DNA of 64,000 nt, taken from assembly GCA_003116995.1 (NCBI GenBank), contig BDSL01000013.1, positions 372,001-436,000 on the forward strand. The letters run 5' to 3'. A model generated the notes under the pieces. The model saw only the letters and a list, made by a program, of their open reading frames with translations, had not been told where the DNA came from and did not search any database. This DNA comes from Yamagishiella unicocca. Its lineage: Eukaryota > Chlorophyta > Chlorophyceae > Chlamydomonadales > Volvocaceae. Each line of letters opens with the position of its first letter. Within the stretch, counting starts at the first letter, position 1. Positions 25,194-36,050 of the stretch are shown here, piece by piece. The translations under genes and the position numbers were made by a program.

Positions 25194-28100
25194 CGATGTA
25201 GACGTCAATGCTGTTTGGGTTCATTAATGCTGGGAGTGAGTTAAGATTTCGCGCCATGTTAATGCATCTAGTCCAGCACGTTAGGGTAGCTAGTAGCGCT
25301 TTAGGGTTTCACGCGCCATGTTTCACACCCTGTCGTCGTAGTATACTTGGGACTGCCCTGCTGAAACTTCCCTAGATATTTTAGGAGAGAGGTATTTGGT
25401 CCTTCTTAAGGCGCAGGACTGACGTAGGGGCCTTCATTTGGCGTGTTAGGCAAACGAACGCTGGATGAACGAACGCTGTTTTCGAGGAGGGTCGGAAACT
25501 GCGTGCTTTTTGTTTTGGCTAGTGATCATTGCGTGTGTGCGAGCGCGCCTGTTAGTTATAGCTCTTGGCCACCAGCGACCGGCGGACAGCTGGGGTTGGC
25601 GTGCAAGCAACAAATGAACGAACCGCGCGTAAAGATGGATAATTAGTAGTAATGCTGCCTGACCTGGTAACTACGTAAATATCTGTCGTTACCGGTACGT
25701 GGCGTGTGGATTTTGTTTCAGACTACATAGTTTTACTTGATTACGGTAGCAGCTGCACGCGGAACCAACGTTACGACTTGACTACAAAGTAGCAGTGTGT
25801 TTCGGCGGGACCTGGCCCCCGCACGAACGTCACTGTTCCTGTGTAGTTTCTCTAACGATGGTACTCGGTGTAGGTCTGCTCCAGCAGGAAGCGAGGCAGC
25901 CTGTTTGGACTAGTGCATGGGTGTGATGATTCGCCCGCCTTATTCTTTAAGCGTATGCTGAACGTGCCCGTACATCAAACCTTATGATTACAAGGGTCTC
26001 TTGACTCGATTGGGTCCTAACGAATGTAACGAAACTAACATTAAACGTACAACAACACTCTCCCCTTCTGCGAACCCATCCCTTTGCACGTGTCGTACAT
26101 GGCATTCCTAGCATCCGCCGATGGACATGATCCGACCAAGCCCCAGGGGCGCCTACCACACATGGCTCGATTGAGCAGTGCGCCTGGACGATTGCGGATG
26201 CGGACCCATCCATACCTTACTGCACGCGAGGAACGTTTTAACACTCCTGAACGAAACGACCCGGGGGTTAATCAGGCAAACACACGCCAGGACACGACCC
26301 CCGCGTGTGCCAGGCCAACCCTTCATGGTTCCATCCATGCGCCTAATAGTGCCATCGTATCGTTACATGAGGGGGGTATGCAGCTACATAGCGGGCCTCG
26401 GATGACTCTGCTGCCGCTATTGACGTGCGAGTGCGGTACAGCCAAAGCACATTCGATCGCAGCCTTGCATGGTCACCTTGGCCTTGCTAGTCAATTTATA
26501 TCATGGTAAGCTTCTTTTATTTCACCGTTTGCAGCCGTTCTAGTATCGCGACCGACCTCCATGTCGCCATGGCAGTCCCCAAACATGTCAAATAGGCTCG
26601 CCAAGAAGCAGCTGAACAACTCCGCAAGCTGAACCTTCTTAGGGCCTACATCTGAGCTGAATTCTTTGTGCAGCATGGCACTGCTGCTCTTGGTGGAAGG
26701 CGGCGACATCATTCCAGATGCCTTGCGTCGGCCGGTATGCTTGCCTGTCACGCCATCCTCCACTAGTTTACTGAACAAATGCTAATGCCATTGCTTCAAG
26801 GCATTTGACGGGGCTTCCGGATCGCGAAAGCCTCTGCACCCGTTCAGCCTTTCTCTTCAGCTGAAGACAAAAGGACAATCAAACCAGATAAATGATGAGC
26901 GCGCTATGTGTGGCGTGTGGTATCAGGGACGCGGTCGGTACAGGCCTGTATACACGAGCAGTTTGGTTTTACCGACCTTCGTTCTCGACCTTCGACCTGC
27001 GCGTAATCTCTGTAAGCCTGAGCTTCATACTACTCGCTGTAGAAAGTTGTCTTCTGTAGAGCTGCACGTGCCTCATCAGGAACGGGGAAGGTCCGTTGCG
27101 CTAATGCTTTCGGGTAGGGCCCACCAGACCGCCCCAATACTTAATGGCCTGTGCACGCCTGCGTCCCCATTATCAAGCAATCTCTCAAGCACTTTGTTTC
27201 GCTTCATACTTGCCTGTCGCCTCCCATCCAATTGTGATAAAACAAAGTCACTCGGTGTGCCGCAAGCCCACCGTGGTGTTTGCGCGCTGTTTTTGCGTTC
27301 TTTGAAGTCAGTCCAGTCCAAGAATGGCGTGCTGTTTCCTTGATGTGTCCAAGTGTGTGGTCAAGTGCCCGTGTGGGTGAGTGCGGTTTGGGTCCGGGTA
27401 GCCGCCGGGCCAGGGTGAGAAGAGGCCTCCTTTCCAGCCCGGCGGTAACCTAGGCAGTTCTGGGGCACAAATAAAGTTTTTCCGATTCTCCTTGGGGTGC
27501 TTTTCGTGCTTGGGCCTATTCGATGGTTGCGCAGCCAACCGTCTCCTGCCAAACCAGCAGGACCAGGCCGAATCAGCCATGATAGTATCCATTTCCCATA
27601 ATTAAAGCAGCTTAGCTATGCACTCGCGTCGCCGTGCTCGCGTTTCGCGGCCTTCAGCATGCATCCTCACAATGAGTTTTCAACTTGTGACTGTATGCAC
27701 CGTCGTCACAAGCAGTTGCTTATGTGACGACTTCAATTATTCATCTCATATGACTATAGTTGGGAAGAAACCCTTTGCACGTAATGTTGTCTGCTTCGCT
27801 CGTTACGCATGCAAGTTTTCGTTCGACTATCCTGTCCACTCTCCACCACAACTGAGAGCCGTGCTACTCGTGTTCATCAAGTTCTTACCGCTTGCCCTGC
27901 CAACGTCCGTCTTCCCATAGGCGGTATCCACACGGCGACGCGGCGGTCAAGCCGCCCGTCACGTCCACTCCCGCCGTTATGGACGTCGTCATGCTGTCAC
28001 CCACGGCAGCAAGGCCGTCGCGTCTATCGCTGCTGCGGTCCCATGCGATTGAGGTTGCGGAAATGGAGGAGGAGGAGGAGGAGGAGGTCGCCATGGGCAA

Positions 28101-29391
28101 GGGGGAGGTGGAGGTGATGGGCGTGATGGAGATGACACGGTCTGCTGGGGAGGTACCGGCACCCGCTGACCGCGTGCGCTCACACCCACTTCAGGTGACG
28201 GACGTTGAGGAGGAGGAGGAGGAGGAGGAGGAGGTCGCCGTCGTGGGCCAGGAAGAGGAGGAGGAGGAGGAGGTCGCCGTCGAGGACCAGGAAGAGGAGG
28301 AGGAGATTGCAGTGGCTCGGGAGGAAGTCGCAGCAGTGGCCCAGGACGAGCACGTCGATGAGGCTGGCCCAGCTGCCGAGGCCGCTGCCGCCGCCACGCG
28401 TGAACCGGCCGACATGGAAGTCGCTGTACGGCAGGAGCTACCTCCCTGCCGGCTGGCAGGGCCCGGTTGCCCACGCGACCTGATGTCAAGAGTGTCGATG
28501 ACAGTGACAAGGCTTACAGAACTTTGCTCTGGAGCCTCGGAGCAGCCCATGGTGGAGTTGCAACAGGAGGGGGCGTCCGCGCAGCAGGTTTCCAGCATCT
28601 TCACGGAGACGAAAGTCATCAGCGGCAGCAGCAGCGACAGCGTGTCTCTGCCTCTCCAGCTGGACACGCCTCCGCACCGCTCCGTCGAGGTTGGCACACT
28701 CACGCTCTCGTCGGCAGCACCAGCGGCAGCACCGGCAGCACCAAAGGGCGCTCGATGCAGCAAAGTTCCCAAGGCCGCCAAGCTTAATCATGTCAAGTCC
28801 GTGGTGGTGCGCAAGGTTGTGATTATGCGCCTCTCGGAGCCGGTGCGCGACCTACTGCTGCGCGCGGCGGAGGGCGAGGTTGGCGCGTGGGACGCTCTGC
28901 TGCTGCTCTTCCCCGTGGACATGTTTACGGAGCTCAAAGGCTACGAGACCGCGCGGCGCTCGCAGACCATGGCGGCCGTGGCGACGGGCGAGTCTGCAGT
29001 ACCGGCGGCTCAAGTACCGGGACCGTCTACGCCCATGCTTGGCTGGCATGTGGAGTGCCTGCCGGGCTACTTGGACCACGTGCGGCTGGTAACGTACCTG
29101 CCGTGGAGTGGACCCAGCAGCGAGATCCTGGCGCGCCACCCGCTGCTGGCCTAGGTGCTGGTTGGCGCATCTGGTTGGCTGGCTCCGTCACCACCCCGCA
29201 ATGCATCCATGCCGTTTCGTGTTTGGAAGGAAGACGTGGCCGGTACGTGGGTCACAGTGGTCTGATTTGGGGTGGCTAGACGGCTCCGTTCAAGCTGGGT
29301 CCAGTGTGTAAGACATAGGCCTACGTACAGGAGCATACATAGACGAGTGAGAGGCGCCTGTGGGGCGTGCTAGCTGAATGTTGATTCAGAT
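25194..29391 (+). repeat. Array unit 7
   Basis: Complete unit with an intact ORF. It shares with unit 8 an extra C near 26580, an A in GGGCCTACATC near 26648, and CATAATTAAAG near 27598 (the last also in unit 3). Neighbouring units are therefore sisters at some sites. Confidence 0.95.
27979..29154 (+). CDS. Acidic Glu-tract repeat-unit protein, unit 7
   Basis: Intact 391-codon copy matching unit 2 in the coding part. A G-to-C change just downstream of the stop (near 29218) is private to this unit. Confidence 0.45.
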   Translation: MDVVMLSPTAARPSRLSLLRSHAIEVAEMEEEEEEEVAMGKGEVEVMGVMEMTRSAGEVPAPADRVRSHPLQVTDVEEEEEEEEEVAVVGQEEEEEEEVAVEDQEEEEEIAVAREEVAAVAQDEHVDEAGPAAEAAAAATREPADMEVAVRQELPPCRLAGPGCPRDLMSRVSMTVTRLTELCSGASEQPMVELQQEGASAQQVSSIFTETKVISGSSSDSVSLPLQLDTPPHRSVEVGTLTLSSAAPAAAPAAPKGARCSKVPKAAKLNHVKSVVVRKVVIMRLSEPVRDLLLRAAEGEVGAWDALLLLFPVDMFTELKGYETARRSQTMAAVATGESAVPAAQVPGPSTPMLGWHVECLPGYLDHVRLVTYLPWSGPSSEILARHPLLA

Positions 29392-32300
29392 CGATGTAGA
29401 CGTCAATGCTGTTTGGGTTCATTAATGCTGGGAGTGAGTTAAGATTTCGCGCCATGTTAATGCATCTAGTCCAGCACGTTAGGGTAGCTAGTAGCGCTTT
29501 AGGGTTTCACGCGCCATGTTTCACACCCTGTCGTCGTAGTATACTTGGGACTGCCCTGCTGAAACTTCCCTAGATATTTTAGGAGAGAGGTATTTGGTCC
29601 TTCTTAAGGCGCAGGACTGACGTAGGGGCCTTCATTTGGCGTGTTAGGCAAACGAACGCTGGATGAACGAACGCTGTTTTCGAGGAGGGTCGGAAACTGC
29701 GTGCTTTTTGTTTTGGCTAGTGATCATTGCGTGTGTGCGAGCGCGCCTGTTAGTTATAGCTCTTGGCCACCAGCGACCGGCGGACAGCTGGGGTTGGCGT
29801 GCAAGCAACAAATGAACGAACCGCGCGTAAAGATGGATAATTAGTAGTAATGCTGCCTGACCTGGTAACTACGTAAATATCTGTCGTTACCGGTACGTGG
29901 CGTGTGGATTTTGTTTCAGACTACATAGTTTTACTTGATTACGGTAGCAGCTGCACGCGGAACCAACGTTACGACTTGACTACAAAGTAGCAGTGTGTTT
30001 TGGCGGGACCTGGCCCCCGCACGAACGTCACTGTTCCTGTGTAGTTTCTCTAACGATGGTACTCGGTGTAGGTCTGCTCCAGCAGGAAGCGAGGCAGCCT
30101 GTTTGGACTAGTGCATGGGTGTGATGATTCGCCCGCCTTATTCTTTAAGCGTATGCTGAACGTGCCCGTACATCAAACCTTATGGTGATTACAAGGGTCT
30201 CTTGACTCGATTGGGTCCTAACGAATGTAACGAAACTAACATTAAACGTACAACAACACTCTCCCCTTCTGCGAACCCATCCCTTTGCACGTGTCGTACA
30301 TGGCATTCCTAGCATCCGCCGATGGACATGATCCGACCAAGCCCCAGGGGCGCCTACCACACATGGCTCGATTGAGCAGTGCGCCTGGACGATTGCGGAT
30401 GCGGACCCATCCATACCTTACTGCACGCGAGGAACGTTTTAACACTCCTGAACGAAACGACCCGGGGGTTAATCAGGCAAACACACGCCAGGACACGACC
30501 CCCGCGTGTGCCAGGCCAACCCTTCATGGTTCCATCCATGCGCCTAATAGTGCCATCGTATCGTTACATGAGGGGGGTATGCAGCTACATAGCGGGCCTC
30601 GGATGACTCTGCTGCCGCTATTGACGTGCGAGTGCGGTACAGCCAAAGCACATTCGATCGCAGCCTTGCATGGTCACCTTGGCCTTGCTAGTCAATTTAT
30701 ATCATGGTAAGCTTCTTTTATTTCACCGTTTGCAGCCGTTCTAGTATCGCGACCGACCTCCATGTCGCCATGGCAGTCCCCAAACATGTCAAATAGGCTC
30801 GCCAAGAAGCAGCTGAACAACTCCGCAAGCTGAACCTTCTTAGGGCCTACATCTGAGCTGAATTCTTTGTGCAGCATGGCACTGCTGCTCTTGGTGGAAG
30901 GCGGCGACATCATTCCAGATGCCTTGCGTCGGCCGGTATGCTTGCCTGTCACGCCATCCTCCACTAGTTTACTGAAAATATGCTAATGCCATTGCTTCAA
31001 GGCATTTGACGGGGCTTCCGGATCGCGAAAGCCTCTGCACCCGTTCAGCCTTTCTCTTCAGCTGAAGACAAAAGGACAATCAAACCAGATAAATGATGAG
31101 CGCGCTATGTGTGGCGTGTGGTATCAGGGACGCGGTCGGTACAGGCCTGTATACACGAGCAGTTTGGTTTTACCGACCTTCGTTCTCGACCTTCGACCTG
31201 CGCGTAATCTCTGTAAGCCTGAGCTTCATACTACTCGCTGTAGAAAGTTGTCTTCTGTAGAGCTGCACGTGCCTCATCAGGAACGGGGAAGGTCCGTTGC
31301 GCTAATGCTTTCGGGTAGGGCCCACCAGACCGCCCCAATACTTAATGGCCTGTGCACGCCTGCGTCCCCATTATCAAGCAATCTCTCAAGCACTTTGTTT
31401 CGCTTCATACTTGCCTGTCGCCTCCCATCCAATTGTGATAAAACAAAGTCACTCGGTGTGCCGCAAGCCCACCGTGGTGTTTGCGCGCTGTTTTTGCGTT
31501 CTTTGAAGTCAGTCCAGTCCAAGAATGGCGTGCTGTTTCCTTGATGTGTCCAAGTGTGTGGTCAAGTGCCCGTGTGGGTGAGTGCGGTTTGGGTCCGGGT
31601 AGCCGCCGGGCCAGGGTGAGAAGAGGCCTCCTTTCCAGCCCGGCGGTAACCTAGGCAGTTCTGGGGCACAAATAAAGTTTTTCCGATTCTCCTTGGGGTG
31701 CTTTTCGTGCTTGGGCCTATTCGATGGTTGCGCAGCCAACCGTCTCCTGCCAAACCAGCAGGACCAGGCCGAATCAGCCATGATAGTATCCATTTCCCAT
31801 AATTAAAGCAGCTTAGCTATGCACTCGCGTCGCCGTGCTCGCGTTTCGCGGCCTTCAGCATGCATCCTCACAATGAGTTTTCAACTTGTGACTGTATGCA
31901 CCGTCGTCACAAGCAGTTGCTTATGTGACGACTTCAATTATTCATCTCATATGACTATAGTTCGGGAAGAAACCCTTTGCACGTAATGTTGTCTGCTTCG
32001 CTCGTTACGCATGCAAGTTTTCGTTCGACTATCCTGTCCACTCTCCACCACAACTGAGAGCCGTGCTACTCGTGTTCATCAAGTTCTTACCGCTTGCCCT
32101 GCCAACGTCCGTCTTCCCATAGGCGGTATCCACACGGCGACGCGGCGGTCAAGCCGCCCGTCACGTCCACTCCCGCCGTTATGGACGTCGTCATGCTGTC
32201 ACCCACGGCAGCAAGGCCGTCGCGTCTATCGCTGCTGCGGTCCCATGCGATTGAGGTTGCGGAAATGGAGGAGGAGGAGGAGGAGGAGGTCGCCATGGGC

Positions 32301-33632
32301 AAGGGGGAGGTGGAGGTGATGGGCGTGATGGAGATGACACGGTCTGCTGGGGAGGTACCGGCACCCGCTGACCGCGTGCGCTCACACCCACTTCAGGTGA
32401 CGGACGTTGAGGAGGAGGAGGAGGAGGAGGAGGAGGTCGCCGTCGTGGGCCAGGAAGAGGAGGAGGAGGAGGAGGTCGCCGTCGTGGGCCAGGAAGAGGA
32501 GGAGGAGGAGGAGGTCGCCGTCGAGGACCAGGAAGAGGAGGAGGAGATTGCAGTGGCTCGGGAGGAAGTCGCAGCAGTGGCCCAGGACGAGCACGTCGAT
32601 GAGGCTGGCCCAGCTGCCGAGGCCGCTGCCGCCGCCACGCGTGAACCGGCCGACATGGAAGTCGCTGTACGGCAGGAGCTACCTCCCTGCCGGCTGGCAG
32701 GGCCCGGTTGCCCACGCGACCTGATGTCAAGAGTGTCGATGACAGTGACAAGGCTTACAGAACTTTGCTCTGGAGCCTCGGAGCAGCCCATGGTGGAGTT
32801 GCAACAGGAGGGGGCGTCCGCGCAGCAGGTTTCCAGCATCTTCACGGAGACGAAAGTCATCAGCGGCAGCAGCAGCGACAGCGTGTCTCTGCCTCTCCAG
32901 CTGGACACGCCTCCGCACCGCTCCGTCGAGGTTGGCACACTCACGCTCTCGTCGGCAGCACCAGCGGCAGCACCGGCAGCACCAAAGGGCGCTCGATGCA
33001 GCAAAGTTCCCAAGGCCGCCAAGCTTAATCATGTCAAGTCCGTGGTGGTGCGCAAGGTTGTGATTATGCGCCTCTCGGAGCCGGTGCGCGACCTACTGCT
33101 GCGCGCGGCGGAGGGCGAGGTTGGCGCGTGGGACGCTCTGCTGCTGCTCTTCCCCGTGGACATGTTTACGGAGCTCAAAGGCTACGAGACCGCGCGGCGC
33201 TCGCAGACCATGGCGGCCGTGGCGACGGGCGAGTCTGCAGTACCGGCGGCTCAAGTACCGGGACCGTCTACGCCCATGCTTGGCTGGCATGTGGAGTGCC
33301 TGCCGGGCTACTTGGACCACGTGCGGCTGGTAACGTACCTGCCGTGGAGTGGACCCAGCAGCGAGATCCTGGCGCGCCACCCGCTGCTGGCCTAGGTGCT
33401 GGTTGGCGCATCTGGTTGGCTGGCTCCGTCACCACCCCGCAATGCATCCATGCCGTTTGGTGTTTGGAAGGAAGACGTGGCCGGTACGTGGGTCACAGTG
33501 GTCTGATTTGGGGTGGCTAGACGGCTCCGTTCAAGCTGGGTCCAGTGTGTAAGACATAGGCCTACGTACAGGAGCATACATAGACGAGTGAGAGGCGCCT
33601 GTGGGGCGTGCTAGCTGAATGTTGATTCAGAT
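29392..33632 (+). repeat. Array unit 8, with 39-bp internal duplication
   Basis: Complete unit. It is longer than the others because the 39-bp block at 32436-32474 is repeated at 32475-32513 inside the ORF, adding 13 codons without a frameshift. It shares variants with unit 7. Confidence 0.95.
32181..33395 (+). CDS. Acidic Glu-tract repeat-unit protein, unit 8, with 13-residue duplication
   Basis: Intact copy of 404 codons. The block VAVVGQEEEEEEE is present twice because of the in-frame 39-bp duplication at 32436-32513. This is the only complete unit with a length change larger than one codon. Function unknown. Confidence 0.45.
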   Translation: MDVVMLSPTAARPSRLSLLRSHAIEVAEMEEEEEEEVAMGKGEVEVMGVMEMTRSAGEVPAPADRVRSHPLQVTDVEEEEEEEEEVAVVGQEEEEEEEVAVVGQEEEEEEEVAVEDQEEEEEIAVAREEVAAVAQDEHVDEAGPAAEAAAAATREPADMEVAVRQELPPCRLAGPGCPRDLMSRVSMTVTRLTELCSGASEQPMVELQQEGASAQQVSSIFTETKVISGSSSDSVSLPLQLDTPPHRSVEVGTLTLSSAAPAAAPAAPKGARCSKVPKAAKLNHVKSVVVRKVVIMRLSEPVRDLLLRAAEGEVGAWDALLLLFPVDMFTELKGYETARRSQTMAAVATGESAVPAAQVPGPSTPMLGWHVECLPGYLDHVRLVTYLPWSGPSSEILARHPLLA

Positions 33633-34637
33633 CGATGTAGACGTCAATGCTGTTTGGGTTCATTAATGCTGGGAGTGAGTTAAGATTTCGCGCCATGTTA
33701 AGGCATCTAGTCCAGCACGTTAGGGTAGCTAGTAGCGCTTTAGGGTTTCACGCGCCATGTTTCACACCCTGTCGTCGTAGTATACTTGGGACTGCCCTGC
33801 TGAAACTTCCCTAGACATTTTAGGAGAGAGGTATTTGGTCCTTCTTAAGGCGCAGGACTGACGTAGGGGCCTTCATTTGGCGTGTTAGGCAAACGAATGG
33901 ATGAACGAACGAACGCTGTTTTCGAGAAGGGTCGGAAACTGCGTGCTTTTTGCTTTGGCTAGTGGTCATTGCGTGTGTACGACCGTTCCTGTTAGTTATA
34001 GCTCTTGGCCACCAGCGACCGGCGGACAGCTGGGGTTGGCGTGCAAGCAACAAATGAACGAACCGCGCGTAAACATGGATCATTAGTAGTAATGCTGCCT
34101 GACCTGGTAACTACGTAAATATCTGTCGTTACCGGTACGTGGCGTGTGGATTTTGTTTCAGACTACATAGTTTTACTTGATTACGGTAGCAGCTGCACGC
34201 GGAACCAACGTTACGACTTGACTACAAAGTAGCAGTGTGTTTCGGCGGGACCTGGCCCCCGCACGAACGTCACTGTTCCTGTGTAGTTTCTCTAACGATG
34301 GTACTCGGTGTAGGTCTGCTCCAGCAGGAAGCGAGGCAGCCTGTTTGGACTAGTGCATGGGTGTGATGATTCGCCCGCCTTATTCTTTAAGCGTATGCTG
34401 AACGTGCCCGTACATCAAACCTTATGATTACAAGGGTATCTTGGCTCGATTGGGTCCTAACGAATGTAACGAAACATTAAACGTACAACAACACTCTCCC
34501 CTTCTGCGAACCCATCCCTTTGCACGTGTCGTACATGGCATTCCTAGCATCCGCCGATGGACATGATCCGACCAAGCCCCAGGGGCGCCTACCACACATG
34601 GCTCGATTGAGCAGTGCGCCTGGACGATTGCGGATGC
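33633..34637 (+). repeat. Truncated ninth unit at the right edge of the array
   Basis: Homology to the unit runs from its start to the GGACGATTGCGGATGC motif and stops at about 34637, where single-copy sequence begins. The first about 450 bp carry several variants absent from units 1-8 but present in the diverged copy at 41.8 kb: AAGGCATCTAG, GACATTTTAG, GTACGACCGTTCC and ATGGATCATTA. After about 34085 it looks like the array type again, so it is a chimera of an older and a newer variant. Confidence 0.9.
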
Positions 34638-36050
34638 CTACAAAACGTTGCAACCAAGTCACTGTACTGTCTAGACAATTCGCCCGCCACCGCCATGGCC
34701 GCATCTCACTGTGATGCCGCACAGCGCATCACCACCTTCCCCGCCTTCGGTTTGTCCACCGTGGATTCGCGGATTACCTTATTCAGGAAACACCCAGCCA
34801 CCGCGTGCCCTCGCCGCCAAAGCACGGTGCCGCCAAAGCAAGGCCGTCAATGCTACACCCATATCCTCTGACCCGCGAATTTGCAAAAACGCCTGCCACG
34901 TGAAGAATCACGTTGCCCACCGTTTAGCCTCGAGGATATATTTTTTGTAGCGCTTATTTGCGCGCAGTTTAGTTCGTCCTCTGATGCGCGGCGGAGTAGC
35001 AGCATATCGTGCGCCAGCAGTAGTGCGAAGCAGCGCCCGTATCGCACTGCATCATGTCGCATCATGTCGCATCGTTTGCTTTGAGAACAACAACAGCGGC
35101 CCCAGACGACCAAGCGGCGAGGTAGAGGGGAGGTAGCGCGGGGTGGAAAGCGGGAGCTCCGACGCTTCCGCCCGCCCCCGCCCGCCCTCCCCCCCCCAGC
35201 CTCCAACCCCCGACCTCCATCCTACAGAGTCCCTAAAGAGGGGACACACCACACGGCTGCGAAAAGCCCCACAGCCCTCCTGCTCCGCACTTCGTCGTCG
35301 ACCACTCCAGCGGTCCAGTCCGCCAGCGCCGCAAGCACGGACCGCCACAGCAGCGACGACGGAGCCCCCCACCCCGCCCTCCGTTTGTCGGCCGTGGATT
35401 CGCGGATTCTCTTATACCCCCCCCACCCCCCCTGAAGAGGAGCGAGGCGCCCATACGTCGCCGCGAGCTGCGCCTGCTTCCGCCCTGCTTCCGCCCTGCT
35501 TCCGCCCTGCCTCCGCCCTGCTTCCGACCTGCTTCCGCCCTGCTTCTGCCCTGCTTCCGACCTGCTTCCGCCCTGCCTACCGTCAAACGGCAGGCTCCAT
35601 CGTCCCGGTCAAACTGACCGGCCGCCCTCCCTTGCAGCTGTCAAAACACAAGCTCTGGCACACCTCACAGCCCGGACGGCCCTCTCTCCGCTATCGCTAC
35701 GTCGGGCTGTATACTACTGCACATATGATCACCACACTTGGGCCGCTCCCTCGGCGCTCGTGCGCCTTCGGCACCTGCATCCGCCGCCTCCTGAGCGATG
35801 CTACCCTCTTGCCCCGCCTCGAACTTCATCTGCCTCCGTCTGCCGATGACAGCCGCCTCCTCCTCATCTACCGCCCGCCAGCCGAGGACCGCTGCTGTCG
35901 CTACTGCCGCTGGCGCAGCTGCTGACATCGGTACTCACGGCCAGCTGCCGCCGCCGCGCGCCCTTCCAGCCCACCCGGGGCCGCAGCCGCAGCTGCTGCT
36001 GCCGCTGCTGCGGCTGCTGCTGCAGCTGTGCAGCTGCTGCCACCCTCCCC
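34638..36050. other. Single-copy region with no supported gene
   Basis: This segment lies between the array edge and the last putative kinase exon. Several frames are open (for example 35143-35925 plus and 35665-35928 minus), but they overlap each other and are driven by GC-rich repeats. It holds an 11-bp minisatellite at 35472-35578 and two copies of a dispersed motif containing GTGGATTCGCGGATT (about 34750-34784 and 35383-35420). Confidence 0.5.
35472..35578. repeat. 11-bp minisatellite (CCGCCCTGCTT)n
   Basis: About ten imperfect copies of CCGCCCTGCTT with occasional A or T substitutions. Confidence 0.85.

Larger units (their letters stand above)
1..33632. repeat. Tandem array of eight 4.2-kb units (macrosatellite)
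   Basis: The same 4.2-kb sequence recurs head to tail eight times. Unit starts, taken at the recurring CGATGTAGACGTCAATGCTG, lie at 1, 4199, 8395, 12593, 16795, 20995, 25194 and 29392. Unit lengths are 4196-4202 bp except unit 8 (4241 bp), which has a 39-bp internal duplication. Outside an indel-rich block in units 3-4 the copies differ at only scattered single sites, so amplification is recent or the copies are homogenised. Each unit has a GC-moderate first 2.6 kb and a GC-rich last 1.5 kb that contains a long ORF. The array starts at base 1, so its true left end is outside the window. No transposase, reverse transcriptase or rRNA was recognised. It could be a tandemly amplified gene, a subtelomeric or pericentromeric macrosatellite, or a non-autonomous element amplified in place. 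Confidence 0.97.

Noticed and set aside
1..33632. Array as ribosomal DNA or a known telomeric satellite
   Set aside because: No rRNA-like sequence is present and the only telomere-like motif is a single short telobox per unit.
35143..35925. 260-codon plus-strand ORF
   Set aside because: It is largely an 11-bp minisatellite and GC-rich sequence. There is no domain, and open frames on the opposite strand compete with it.
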